DNA from: Seison nebaliae
Lineage: Eukaryota > Rotifera > Pararotatoria > Seisonacea > Seisonidae
Assembly (NCBI GenBank): GCA_023231475.1
Contig: JALJEE010001382.1
Span: 1-64,000 of the forward strand
Direction of reading: 5' to 3'
DNA: 64,000 nucleotides
Below the pieces are notes generated by a model, which worked only from the letters and a program-made list of their open reading frames with translations, was not told where the DNA came from and did no database searches. Position numbers and translations under genes: made by a program. Below are positions 1 through 10,676 of this stretch, piece by piece (position 1 is the stretch's first letter; each line of letters begins with the position of its first letter).

Positions 1-279
1 TAGAAAAACAATTAACTAAAGATTAAATTTGACAATTAACAATTAATTAAGAATTAAAATTAAAAATAAGAAGAGGTATTTAATTAAATATAGAATACTG
101 AAACAAAGAAAACAAATATTAATAATATTAAAATGCTAATCGTACTTTTCAGTCAAATAAATTACATATTTAAAGCTAAACATTTAATCATAATACGCGA
201 CAATCATGAGTTACTCTATATCTACGAAAGTTGTAAGTCTTTGAAATTTAAATTCAGGCTTTGAATACCTCGTAAACGG

Positions 280-347
280 GAGAGAAAGTCTCACCAGCGA
301 GAGAGAAAGACTCGCCAGCGGGAGAGAATGTCTCGTCAGGGGGAGAG
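280..347. repeat. 21-bp tandem repeat, about 3.3 copies
   Basis: Three successive units of about 21 bp share the core GAGAGAAAG/TGTCTC followed by a C/G-rich AGCG or AGGG end, with a partial fourth. The block is richer in GC than its surroundings. An open frame crosses it, but it has no plausible protein character, so I treat it as non-coding satellite-like DNA. Confidence 0.7.
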
Positions 348-470
348 TAGGTATTCGGTATTCGCACATAGGTTGACTTCTGTCTGTTTTTGATAATGAT
401 GACAAATGAGGTTAAAAATGTCTTAATATTATTCCTACTACATACGAGTCTAGGGCACTTGGTAGACTAG

Positions 471-606
471 TCATTTGGCAGACGAGGCTATTTGGTAGAC
501 CGGTCATTTGGTAAGCCGGTCATTTGGTAGACGGTCATTTGGTAGACGGTCATTTGGTAGACCGGTCATTTGGTAGAGCGACCATTTGTTAGAGCGGTCA
601 TTTAAC
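471..606. repeat. 15-17-bp tandem repeat array (CATTTGGTAGAC core)
   Basis: The core CATTTGGTAGAC, followed by GGT or CGGT, recurs about eight times in a row with small changes in length and sequence. The last units are degenerate (CATTTGTTAGAG, then CATTTAACTG). It is a decayed short-period satellite with no coding potential I would trust. Confidence 0.8.
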
Positions 607-708
607 TGCAGACCACTACAATACAGAAAAGCAGAGTAGAACTGTTCGTTTTTGAAGAAAACGGCTAAACGGGTAGACACAACCACAAATTTATTAAAAT
701 TTAGGTAA

Positions 709-890
709 TGGGCGTGCGTAGTGCAGTGGTCTTCATACCTGCATCTTGATAGAGTTATAGCCGGTGGTCTATGGACATTCCCAACGCCACGACGGCGGGA
801 CGCAACGTAGAGATCTTCTACCACTGACCGTAGTGGAGGAGATCAATCAAAAATTTCAATTAATACAGACGGATATTTCAATAAAAAAAA
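709..890 (+). mobile_element. SINE-like element, copy 1
   Basis: This stretch matches, in opposite orientation, the sequence at about 3748-3890. Shared blocks include the AACGTAGAGATC segment, a GACCGTAGnGGAGGAGATC segment and an AAAATTTCAATT tail followed by CAGACGG. The head carries GTAGTGCAGTGG, close to a tRNA-gene A box (internal pol III promoter). This copy has an extra stretch of about 35-40 bp after the A-box-like region. No recognisable B box was found, so tRNA ancestry is inference. Confidence 0.5.
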
Positions 891-1170
891 ATATCAAATT
901 TAAATTATTTACCATTTTTCTTTTAAGTAACTTAAAATTATTTTAAAAATTATTTGAAGTTTTTCACCGAACAATTCTCAAAAGAATCTTTATCAAAACT
1001 CTGTAGGTTTTTAAAGGGAAGTAATTAAACGTGGAAAAATCTTTGTTATGTTTAGGAGTATATATGAAAGAGTATGAGAACGTTAAAAGTAAACGATATT
1101 TAGAGAAAGAAAAGAAAAAATTTCTTTTTATCGTTTCTATTGCTACTTTCGCATTATGTGAAAAGAAGGA

Positions 1171-1848
1171 ATGACGTACAATTCGGAGACTTGCTAATTC
1201 AGAGACTAGACAATTCGGAGACGTACAATTAGGAGATTAGACAATTAGGAGACCATTCTTAAGAAGTGTTCAAGAATATTATAGTATTATACATATTGAT
1301 AGTTATTAGTTTTCGGACAATTTGGAAACCATTTTGAATATAGTCCCTATTATGTAATCGATGGTAAATTACCTTGGTAAAAATATTACTTACAAATATT
1401 GTTAGTAAAATATGTAAACACAAAAATTACTACCTATTAGATTATGTTATTCACAAAAAAACGTAAAAAAAGAAATGTACGGAAGAAAAGTAAATACAAT
1501 AAGAAACAAATACTTTATAATAAGATAATTATAATATAATAACAAAAATGCTTTACAGGAAAAATGAACAGTTGTTACAAACGAAAATATCTCATGTTCT
1601 CAACTTCTCAATATCTTTATGTTGTTCAAACTTTTCGGTTTCTTATTTATATTATGTTAATTACTTTAATTTAACAATGATTTATTATAATCAACATTAT
1701 GTACAAGATAACCCTTGAATATTCTTGAACACTTCCTAAAAATGGTCTCCGAATTGTCTAGTCTCCCAATTGTCGCTCTCCGAATTGCCTAGTCTCCGAA
1801 TTAGCAAGTCTCCGAATTGTCTAGTCTCCGAATTGTCTGTCTCCCATA
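1171..1848. mobile_element. Fold-back element with repetitive inverted arms
   Basis: The left arm (about 1171-1287) and right arm (about 1712-1848) are inverted copies of one another. Each is built from a 16-18-bp module, ACAATTCGGAGACTAG with variants. The inner arm edge also matches, with AAGTGTTCAAGAATATT on the left and its complement on the right. About 425 bp of AT-rich sequence separates the arms, and no transposase-like frame is present. It resembles a non-autonomous fold-back or MITE element. Target-site duplications were not identified. Confidence 0.6.
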
Positions 1849-3690
1849 AAGAAGAGGTGGGAAGAGGAAGAAAATTAACTCATGTTAATCCATTTATTCT
1901 CTAAATATGGATAAAGAAAAGATTGAGTTGACGTTGACCGCAATTCCATTATGGTTATATGAAGAATGATAATTTATCATTCTTCTTTTATTTAATATAC
2001 ATTATTATTGTATTATACTTATATTTTTCATTGATAAATGTTTTTCCTTTTTATAAAATAAATACCACTATGTACTTTTTCTTCTCCAATTCCTTTTAAA
2101 TAATGCCATTATTATTATTGTTGTTTATAGAATATCGTTACGTATCGTTAGAGAGAAGTAGGAACATTCTGTTAATTGATAGAAAGTAAATAATGACAAA
2201 TTTTCTGAATTGAAACATAAATGTAGTTTGGCAATGTACGTTTGTTCAGTGGAACAGGTTCAGTCAAAAAGTGTTGTCAGAAGTTGACATCGTCAAATGT
2301 TAATCATAGGACAGAATATTATATGAGACTTAATAATTAACTGTGTCTTATTCATTAACGTTATTCTTTCATTAACTTCACTTAACTCTAAGTGTAGTCT
2401 AAAGTTAAAAAATAATTAGTTTATATAATAAACGTTTAAAAAAGCGCGAAATTTATTTATTTTCCTCCTTTTATGCGCCTTTAAAATTTTGATTTGAGAG
2501 ATAGCATCAAAAGTACAGGGACAATTACATCAAGACCAATACTGTTCGTTTTTCATGCTATGTATATTTATTTTGCATCACTGATAGTTAAAATGTAACG
2601 CAATAACGTTCCTTGTCATTAATATTCCATTAACTTCAAGAGACGATTGCTAAAATTATAAATTCATCACAGTTAATTAATATTATTGGAGATCATTGTT
2701 GATAATAATCACCAATAATAGTGATGATTATTCACTTATTCATCACTGAAATAATTAAGATAAAATTCAAAGTATTTTTTGTATGTTAATAGTACATGAA
2801 TATGATGCTACTAATAATAAACGTAAATGTGGGAAAATTGTGACTGATTATTCCTGATTGGTTTTTTGCAATCAATAGAGATTTTGGTTAAAAAAGTAAC
2901 TAAACCATAATTTAGCGATTGAGCGACAGATCGTAACCATTCGGTAGATGGTTTGAATATTTGGAATGTCCATGTACTAAACGTCCACCTACGGTACAAC
3001 CTTTTGGTAGAATGTCGGAAAGATCTACGGAATCGTTTGTTTATCAATTGACATATTTTTCCATTGAAACGTCCTATCTTTGTAATTTCTGAAAAGTTTT
3101 CATAAAATGCTTCGAAAATCAAGAATTGAAAAAAAAGACAAACATCGAAGATGAGAAGAGATTAGTGATTTTTTCAACATAATAAATGTGTCTTTGTTTG
3201 TATCAATCGATACATGTTCATTTAAACATAATCTATTAGTCTCTAATAATAAATAACAATCTTCATTTTTCATTTAAATACTTTAAAATCCCATTAATTA
3301 TTTGAATGAAAAAAGATTGAGAACTGTCTGAAAAGTTAATAAAACTGCACAAAAGATTATAAAAATTTGTAAAGAGAGTTTTAATCTGCCGATTACCCAA
3401 CTATCATCCAAAAAATTGATAATTTCTTCGTCAGTTCTTTCTATTATGGTAACCTGTCCATTCTCCTATTTTTATAGACATTTACTCCCACAGTTTAAAT
3501 TTATTATAAATATCAATAATAATTCTGAGATATGATTCTCTACATTAATTCCTTAAAACTATTTAATATCAAATCAGATCTTTTGTTAACACATTACTTT
3601 ATTGCAAAATTTTCCCAGTATCTAGGATTGAAGAAATATTAGATATGTAATAAATATTCAGAAAAATACTATATTTTTTTTTGAAATTAG

Positions 3691-3890
3691 GAGGTCGATC
3701 AAAAATTTCAATTTATCCGGACGGGAATTTCAATAAAACAACAAAAAAATTCCCGTCAGAATAAATTGAAATTTTTTTTTGATCGATCTCCTCCTCTACG
3801 GTCAGCGGTAGACGATCTCTACGTTGCGTGAGACGTGTGTTCCATTGTTGTGGCGTTGGGAACGTGCATAGACCACTGCGCTACTCACGT
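3691..3890 (-). mobile_element. SINE-like element, copy 2, joined tail-to-tail with a second tail
   Basis: Read on the minus strand, about 3890-3748 begins near TAGCGCAGTGG, a good tRNA A-box match. It continues through the same AACGTAGAGATC and GAGGAGATC blocks as copy 1 and ends in the AATTTCAATTTAT...GACGGGAATT tail. Immediately beyond, at 3691-3740, the same tail appears in the opposite orientation, making a near-perfect palindrome. This looks like one insertion beside a 5'-truncated inverted copy. Confidence 0.5.
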
Positions 3891-4237
3891 CCTAATTAGT
3901 TAGAAAAATGAATGACGAGTGAGGAAAATACCTGTTTTTACAATTTAGTTAGTTCTTTAAGAAAATTTTATATTGAGTACGAAGAAGTCAATGACTGGTA
4001 TGATTCATAATAATTTTCGACATAAATAAGCATACAGTCAATTTCTGAAGGTTACATTTATGCGTACGTCGTTATTCGATAGTGTCACATTTATGATCTG
4101 TATAAATCGAAAAATAAACTATAAAATATTTTATTAGTAATTTAATTATTTTGGTTAATTCTCTTATAAATTGACAACGATCAATGTTCTTTCCCAAATA
4201 GTTCTTGTCTCTATTGTTGTCGAGAACAAATGATCAA

Positions 4238-7200
4238 ATGGCATTATTCGAAGATAATCGTTGTGGTGTTCCCGATTTAGTTTTGTTAGATGATTTGGAT
4301 GAGGAGAAAGTATCGGATAATTTGGAAAAAAGATTCAAATCACAAATTCCTTATACGTATATTGGAGAAGTGGTAATAAGTGTCAATCCATATCGACAAT
4401 TATCTATTTATGATGATAATACAATTCGTGATTACAAAGGAAAAGATTTCTTTGAGAAACCTCCACATCTCTACACTATCATCACAGCTGCTTATCGACA
4501 AATGAAAGTTCAACAGTTGAATAGTTGTATTGTGATTACTGGTGAATCGGGTTCCGGTAAAACGGAAGCATCAAAAATAATGATGAAATATCTCACCCAA
4601 TTAACAATTGATTCAACTAATGAATCGGTAAATAATCGTCGTCAGTCCAAAGGGTTTCGCGTTAATATTAATGAAAGTCATAGGAATTTGGAAAATATGT
4701 TGATGCAGTCAAATTGTATTTTGGAATCATTAGGAAATGCGAAAACTATTCGAAATAATAATTCTAGTCGTTTTGGAAAATATATCGAAATCGGTTTCAA
4801 TTATTCTGGAGAAACAATATCAGCTCACAATCAATATTATCTATTGGAGAAGACGAGAGTTATTCATCGAGAAAACGACGAACGGAATTTCCATATTTTC
4901 TATCAACTTCTTTCCGGTTTTCCTAATTTGAAAGACTTGTGTTTATCTTCGAGGAAAGCGATTGATTATAAATTATTATTTGATGAAAATGATCAAGGCA
5001 CATCGATGGAGAAGAATGATAAAAAGAATTTTTCTGAAATACTTTCATCATTCGACATTCTCCAATTTAGTGCGAAGGAACAGAATGTCATTTTCCAAAT
5101 AATTGCTGCAATATTGTTAATTGTTAAAGAATTCTTGGTAAGTTTTTATGTTCATTCATCTCTTTTAGGGAGAACTCGAATTTAGTTCAGCGAACAACGA
5201 CGAAGGAAGTGAAATTTTGGATAAAGAATTATCGAGAAAAATTTGTTATTTATTAGAAATCGAAGAAGAAATGTTTCATACTCATCTCACAATGAACAAT
5301 ATCGGAGTTAATCGACAAGTGGTCAGTAAGATGTTGAATCAACAACAAGCAGAAACTGGAAGAAAATCATTTATCAAAGTTTTTTTCATTTTTAAATTTG
5401 TTTCTAACAAAAAACCAGTCTTTATATGATCGATTATTTAAGTTCGTTATTGGAAGAATTAATGATTCCATGTCTTTCCAACATAATCAACGAAATTCAT
5501 TATATTTAAATCAAATAAACAAATTATCAATATCATTGTTGGACATTTATGGATTCGAAGTGTTTCCGGTGAACAGGTTTCAATAATTTCTCATAGTTTA
5601 TCAATTTCATCATATTTTCTTCAAGTTTCGAACAATTATGCATTAATTATTGTAATGAAAAGTTACAGCAATTATTCATTAATCTCGTATTGAAACAAGA
5701 GCAGATGGAATATGAAAATGAAGGTGTCACTTGGTATCATGTTTGGAATAATTTTTCTAATTTTTAAATATTCATATTCTTCTAATCAGATCGATTATTT
5801 AGATAATCAACCAATATGTGACTTGATCGAAAATAAACGAGTTGGAATATTCAGTTTATTAGATACGGCATCACATGACATTCATCGTATTAATGATGAG
5901 ACGTTATTAAACGAATTTAATAAAGTTTTCAAAACGAACAAGTATTATGGAAGTCGTTTTACTAATCCAGAAGAGAAACAAATGAAGTTACATAAACATT
6001 TCCGCGTAGCACATTATGCGGGAGATGTTGTCTATGATATTAACGGTTTCATTGAGAAGAATAAAGATGTACTTCTTAACGATTATAAACGTCTAATGTT
6101 TTCCAGGTTCTTCTTTCATTAATTCACATTTTTCAATTTCATTAAATATTAGTAAAAACTCTATTGTCAGATCGATGTGGTTGGATGGAGATACAGATGT
6201 ATTGAATAAGATTGGAAAACAGCCTCCAACGACTGTTTCTCGTTTCCAAAGATCGATGCAAGAATTATACGATACCTTGTGTTCCAAACAACCATTCTAT
6301 GTGAGATGTATCAAACCGAACGATCAGAAATCGGCATATCTCTTTGATAAATCTTTGGTGATTCATCAAATCAGATATCTTGGTCTCATTGAAAATATCA
6401 GAGTTCGTCGTGCTGGTTTTGCCTACCGAATAACTTACGAGAAATTTCTTCAACGGTTTCTACAACTAAATTTACATTTTCTTTCTATTTATTTAATTTA
6501 TCTGTTTGTAGATATAAAATGTTAAGTGGACGGACTTGGCCCAACTACAATAACATGTCTCCGAAAGAAGCCGCCAAATGTGTTCTTGAAGCAACCCAAT
6601 CTTCGATGAACAATGATAATATAGTTCTAGCAAATACAAAAATATTCTTTAAAAATTCTAAAGATCTCTTTCAACTCGAAACGAATCGAATGAGATCGTT
6701 AGCGAGAATTGTTTTGATTCTCCAGAAAAACATTAGAGCGATGAATGCCAGACGATTTTATAAAAAGAAAAAGGCAGCCGTCAAAATTTCATCTGCCTAT
6801 AAAAAATATAAAATGAAGAAATATATTAATGACTTGCAAGAAGCTGATAAGAAGGCTGGAAGAGATATTAAATGGCCAGAGAAACCGGTAAACGTTTCGC
6901 CCAAATTTGATAATCAATTGAAAAATATTCGACAAAGGTTCCAAAATAGATTTGTAATAAAATTTAACTTTATCTTCATAGACATTGGGCCCATAACATA
7001 TTGAGACGATTCCCCAAAAGTCAATGGAGAGAAATTAATTCTAAAATCGCAGTTATGGAATTATTAGGACAGAATACTCGAAAGTTGATTGATTTGAGAG
7101 AGCATTGGGAAGGCGATTATTTATCTTCAGTTTTCATTTTCTAAAAAAAAATGTTTATATTCTTCTTTCAAAGATTACCGACAATATGAATTATATGATT

Positions 7201-7857
7201 TATCAAAAAAGCATGGAAGCAATTGAAGAAAAAGATGATTGTGGAAAAATTTTATTTTCATCATTTATTCGCAAAATTAATCGTTTCGGAAAAACAACTG
7301 AAAGAGGAATAGTTGTGACTGAAAAGTTTATTTATAAACTTGATCCTTCAAAAAAATTCCAAATGATGAGACCTGGAACACAACCATCCGATATAGTCAA
7401 AGTTACAGTATCTGACGTTAACGATTCTCTCATGATCATTGACACATATACAATAGACAACGATTTCGTATTTATCCTCCAAAATGACTTAACACCGAAC
7501 TGTCGAGGAATCGCTGTACAAAAAACATTTGAATTATTAGGAAGTCTAATTCAATTTTATGGAAAGTTTATTTTCATTTCTCTTTTAAGTCCTTATAATC
7601 TAAATGATAGATGTAAAAATCACAAAACACGAAATGAACCGTCCAATCTCATGTTACCCACTACATTACCATTATTTGGTCAAACATCAATAAAAAATGT
7701 CCAAAATTTGCCGATTGGCGTTCAGCAATATCCGATTCAATGTGAATTAGGTGGCAAAAAGAAATTACTTTATTTGCCCTCATTGGAGAATTCACATTCA
7801 GGGAAAATAATTTATAAAAAAAGAAAAGATTCTAATTTCGATATTTTATTTGAATAA
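4238..7857 (+). CDS. MYO1D: Unconventional myosin-Id-like, class I motor protein, 10 exons
   Basis: Exons: 4238-5137, 5169-5378, 5419-5576, 5626-5740, 5790-6106, 6171-6455, 6512-6937, 6982-7129, 7174-7565 and 7611-7857, giving 1065 residues with frame kept throughout (human MYO1D is about 1006). The motor head shows the P-loop [11 protein letters not shown] near residue 101, a switch-[10 protein letters not shown], the LDIYGFE relay and HYAGDVVYD. It is followed by the actin-binding YVRCIKPND and the converter [11 protein letters not shown]. One or two IQ-type basic helices follow (from [14 protein letters not shown]) and then a basic TH1 membrane-binding tail. It is expected to be an actin-based, membrane-linked motor. 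The ATG at 4238 is the first in frame and aligns with family N-termini. Introns are 31-64 nt. The last one (45 nt, 7566-7610) is in frame without a stop, so its removal is inferred from size. Confidence 0.95.
5138..5168 (+). other. 31-nt spliceosomal intron in the myosin gene
   Basis: The intron starts GTAAGT and ends TTTTAG, only 31 nt apart. Reading through it gives a stop a few codons later. Removing it restores the myosin frame (KEFL joined to GELEF) at a place where the family is continuous. It is the smallest intron I resolved in the window. Confidence 0.85.
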
Positions 7858-8027
7858 TATTTAATTGAATTCCCAATTATATAAAATTGATGAAAAATCA
7901 AAAAAAATTTCTTATGAAATTATAAAGTTTATGATAAGAAAGTCGAAGTCGAAGTTGTTATAATAATTACAATTTCATAATCATGATCACTCCAAAATTC
8001 TGAAAAAAACTACTCCAATTTACAAAT

Positions 8028-9838
8028 TTATTCTTTTCCTTTCAATCGTTTCACACTTTTATGATGAATAATTTTCAAGTTATTCAAATTCTGCTTCTTC
8101 ATATGTACACGACCTGTCAAACTACCAAATTCATCTTTTTCCGCCGTTTTAATCTGTTAATCATTCAATTGGTCAAGATGAATATATAAGAAGAAATTTT
8201 GAACTTTTTTCGTTTTCTTCAATTCAGTTGGTAATTTACAAGAAAGTTTGTGTGTTTTGTCATCCGATAATTTATATCGATTGAGAGTTAAATCCATTCG
8301 TGGTCCAATTTCATTCAATTCATATTTCTCATTTATATCATTTTCTTGATTCATCGATATTCTATAACGGAGAAATTATAAAAAGAAAATTTTGAGAGAA
8401 ATTCAACTGATAAGTTCGGAAATATAAATTCGTTTGATTCATAGTGAAACTAATGACTAATGATAAAGTATCTTCACTTAATTCTTTAATAACATCACCA
8501 CGGAAATAATCTAAGAAAATAATTAGTGACGTTTAAATATATTTCTCTCTAACCGATGAAAAAGTTCCTTAATCGAAGTAATTTCTCATCGGATGTCCAT
8601 TCAATTCCATTAAATATCAGACATGGTTTACAACCAATCGCAACAGCTGTTGTCTTAAAATCCTTCATATGTTTCATGTTCATCATTCTCATTTCAAACA
8701 TATCAGTCACTTTCTTCTCATATAATCGTCCCATAATCAAATTATTCGGACGTTTCTTCGAATTGGATACCATAGCAAACAATGAGGAATCGGTTTTGTC
8801 ACAAAAATGTTCCTAAAAAAATATTAATAATTTTTAATTATCTTCTAAAATTAACTAACAATTGGATGATCATCTTCGAAAGGAACAATCGGATTTTTCC
8901 TTAAAATAATCATAATCAAATAAAAGAATGTTCATGTTTTCAATAACCTGGTGAAGGAATGAGTATGAGGTTCTTTCAATTTCTTCAAATCTTTCAATAA
9001 CTCAACTGACAATAGATTGGCATTTTGACATCGAACAAATATCGATGATTTGGTATCTTCAATAATTTTCGGTGAACGATTATCTAAAAAACGTTTTCCT
9101 CTTTTCGTTTTCGTTTTTCTGATTAAAAAAGAGAAAATTAAAATTTATTAGAACAATTCAAATTAATTATCTAAAGGACGAATTCCTATATTTTTTATGA
9201 ATTTCTTATTTTTCTCTAAAATTTCTATTCCGCTTTGATAATTATTTTTTCGAGTATCATCAATTTTCAAAAATAAACGATCCATTGTCGATTTAACGAT
9301 GGTTTCTGCACCCAATTCTAATGATCGTTGTTTCTGTTTCAATAATTCAATTTCTTCCTGTTTCTTATCCATTTCCATTTCACTCGATAATTTTTGTTCT
9401 TTTAATTTCTCTTCGGACTCTTCTAATAATTGTTGGAAATTATTCACCTGATTTTGTAATGTCTGAATTTCAGCGGTCGATGATAATTTTAAATTTTTGA
9501 GTTGACGAGATAAATCTTGAATAATATCCGTTTTCTCTTTCTCCAATTCATCGATCAATTCATATGCTTCTAAATTCTTCGCATGGAAATGAGAACTGAC
9601 TGCACGATGTCTTCTTGCATTATATTTCTCGGCAGCGATATTATTCTTCAATAAAACAATTTCTACATTAGATTGTTTCAAGCGTTCTTCTGCTGTTAAA
9701 TCACCAGTAGATTTGGTCGTTTTCTTCTTTCCTTTTTTTTTTGGCATTCCTCTCAATTTCTATTTTATTTCCCTAAGAAATTCCTCGTAAAAAAATATGT
9801 GTGTTTTCCACTAACTTTACTCTCTTCTCAATCGACAT
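8028..9838 (-). CDS. RPF2: Ribosome production factor 2 homologue (Brix domain), 7 exons
   Basis: Minus-strand exons: 9816-9838, 8948-9118, 8860-8899, 8554-8812, 8408-8510, 8205-8361 and 8028-8153. They sum to 879 nt, giving 292 residues (human RPF2 is 306). The 23-nt first exon encodes MSIEKRVK, which joins to KTKTKRGKRFLDNR and matches the family N-terminus. The Brix core is clear: NSKKRPNNLIMGRLY, then FRTYQ, then EIGPRMDLTLNR, followed by GRVHMKKQNL near the end. The family works with RRS1 to load 5S RNP onto pre-60S ribosomes in the nucleolus. Intron 1 is 697 nt, against 43-51 nt for the others, and houses the DRC12-like gene. The stop codon lies inside an AATAAA hexamer (8027-8032). The gene faces myosin Id tail to tail with about 170 bp between. 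Confidence 0.92.
9144..9149 (-). terminator. Poly(A) signal AATAAA for the nested DRC12-like gene
   Basis: On the minus strand the hexamer AATAAA lies about 14 nt after the stop of the DRC12-like frame. It is about 25 nt before the second exon of RPF2. Its place inside an RPF2 intron suggests premature cleavage could separate the two messages. The hexamer is common in AT-rich DNA, so the role is inferred. Confidence 0.45.
9163..9747 (-). CDS. DRC12/CCDC153-like coiled-coil protein nested in RPF2 intron 1
   Basis: A single-exon frame of 194 residues starts at the ATG ending at 9747; a longer open frame would need a TTG start. It begins with a lysine-rich MPKKKGKKK head. A long coiled coil rich in Glu, Lys and Leu follows, containing SRQLKNLKL and a heptad LQNQVNNFQQLLEESEEKL. 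It ends with a short tail, IGIRPLDN. The head, the DLxRQLK segment and the overall size resemble DRC12/CCDC153, a linker in the nexin-dynein regulatory complex of motile cilia. Coiled coils give weak family evidence, so the name is tentative. It lies wholly inside the first intron of RPF2 on the same strand, with its own AATAAA just after the stop. Confidence 0.6.
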   Translation of the reverse strand: MPKKKGKKKTTKSTGDLTAEERLKQSNVEIVLLKNNIAAEKYNARRHRAVSSHFHAKNLEAYELIDELEKEKTDIIQDLSRQLKNLKLSSTAEIQTLQNQVNNFQQLLEESEEKLKEQKLSSEMEMDKKQEEIELLKQKQRSLELGAETIVKSTMDRLFLKIDDTRKNNYQSGIEILEKNKKFIKNIGIRPLDN

Positions 9839-10676
9839 GGTAACGGAAGTTTTCGTTAATTTATTACAATCACTAAATTGAGAAACACGACAATTCTTTT
9901 CAATAAATATATATGGATATGAAGTACTTTGATTAAATTGATCACATGTACTTCACAGCTTCAATTTTCAATTTGTTATCATTCCAATAATAACTAATTA
10001 CTTATTCATTATTATTTACTTGTTTTTATATTACCATTATTAGTGGAATTTTAAAAGAAACCAACAAATACACTAGATATAAACAAATACTTACACGGTG
10101 TCTTAAGTTATGGTACTTAATAAGTTACACCATAAAACCTTTTTAAAAGTTTTTTCCTGTTGGCTAGTTCTTTTATATTACTCCGAATCTTTTCATATAA
10201 TATTTTCATGGTTGACATCATATAATTTATTATATTCTTGAGAATGATTTTCAGAACGGTATTGACAAATATGGGATGAAACTGCTTTACCAATTAATTT
10301 ATCGAATTACGTATTTTTCCTCACTTTATACAAAAATTTCCTGAATAAGCAGTTAAACGATTATTTTTGTTCTTTTATTCAACGATTGAAGTTTAGATTA
10401 TACTGTATTCTCCAGAGATGTTGAGCTTTGTGTCGATGACTTAATGAAGGAAAGAACTGAAAGATAGATGGAAACGTTTCCAGTAAACTGAACATGATTG
10501 AATTTAAAATAAATTGTGAGAACAGGTTAATTCCAAGTTGAAAGTCTTTGTGAACTCCTTGGAGAATTTGAACATAGGAAATAATTTCTTTTTAATTAGT
10601 TAAAAAAGAAAATGTTCTCGTTTTATCAAAATAAAAAAATATTACCGGGAAATTTAGAAAATGTTGATCATTTAAT

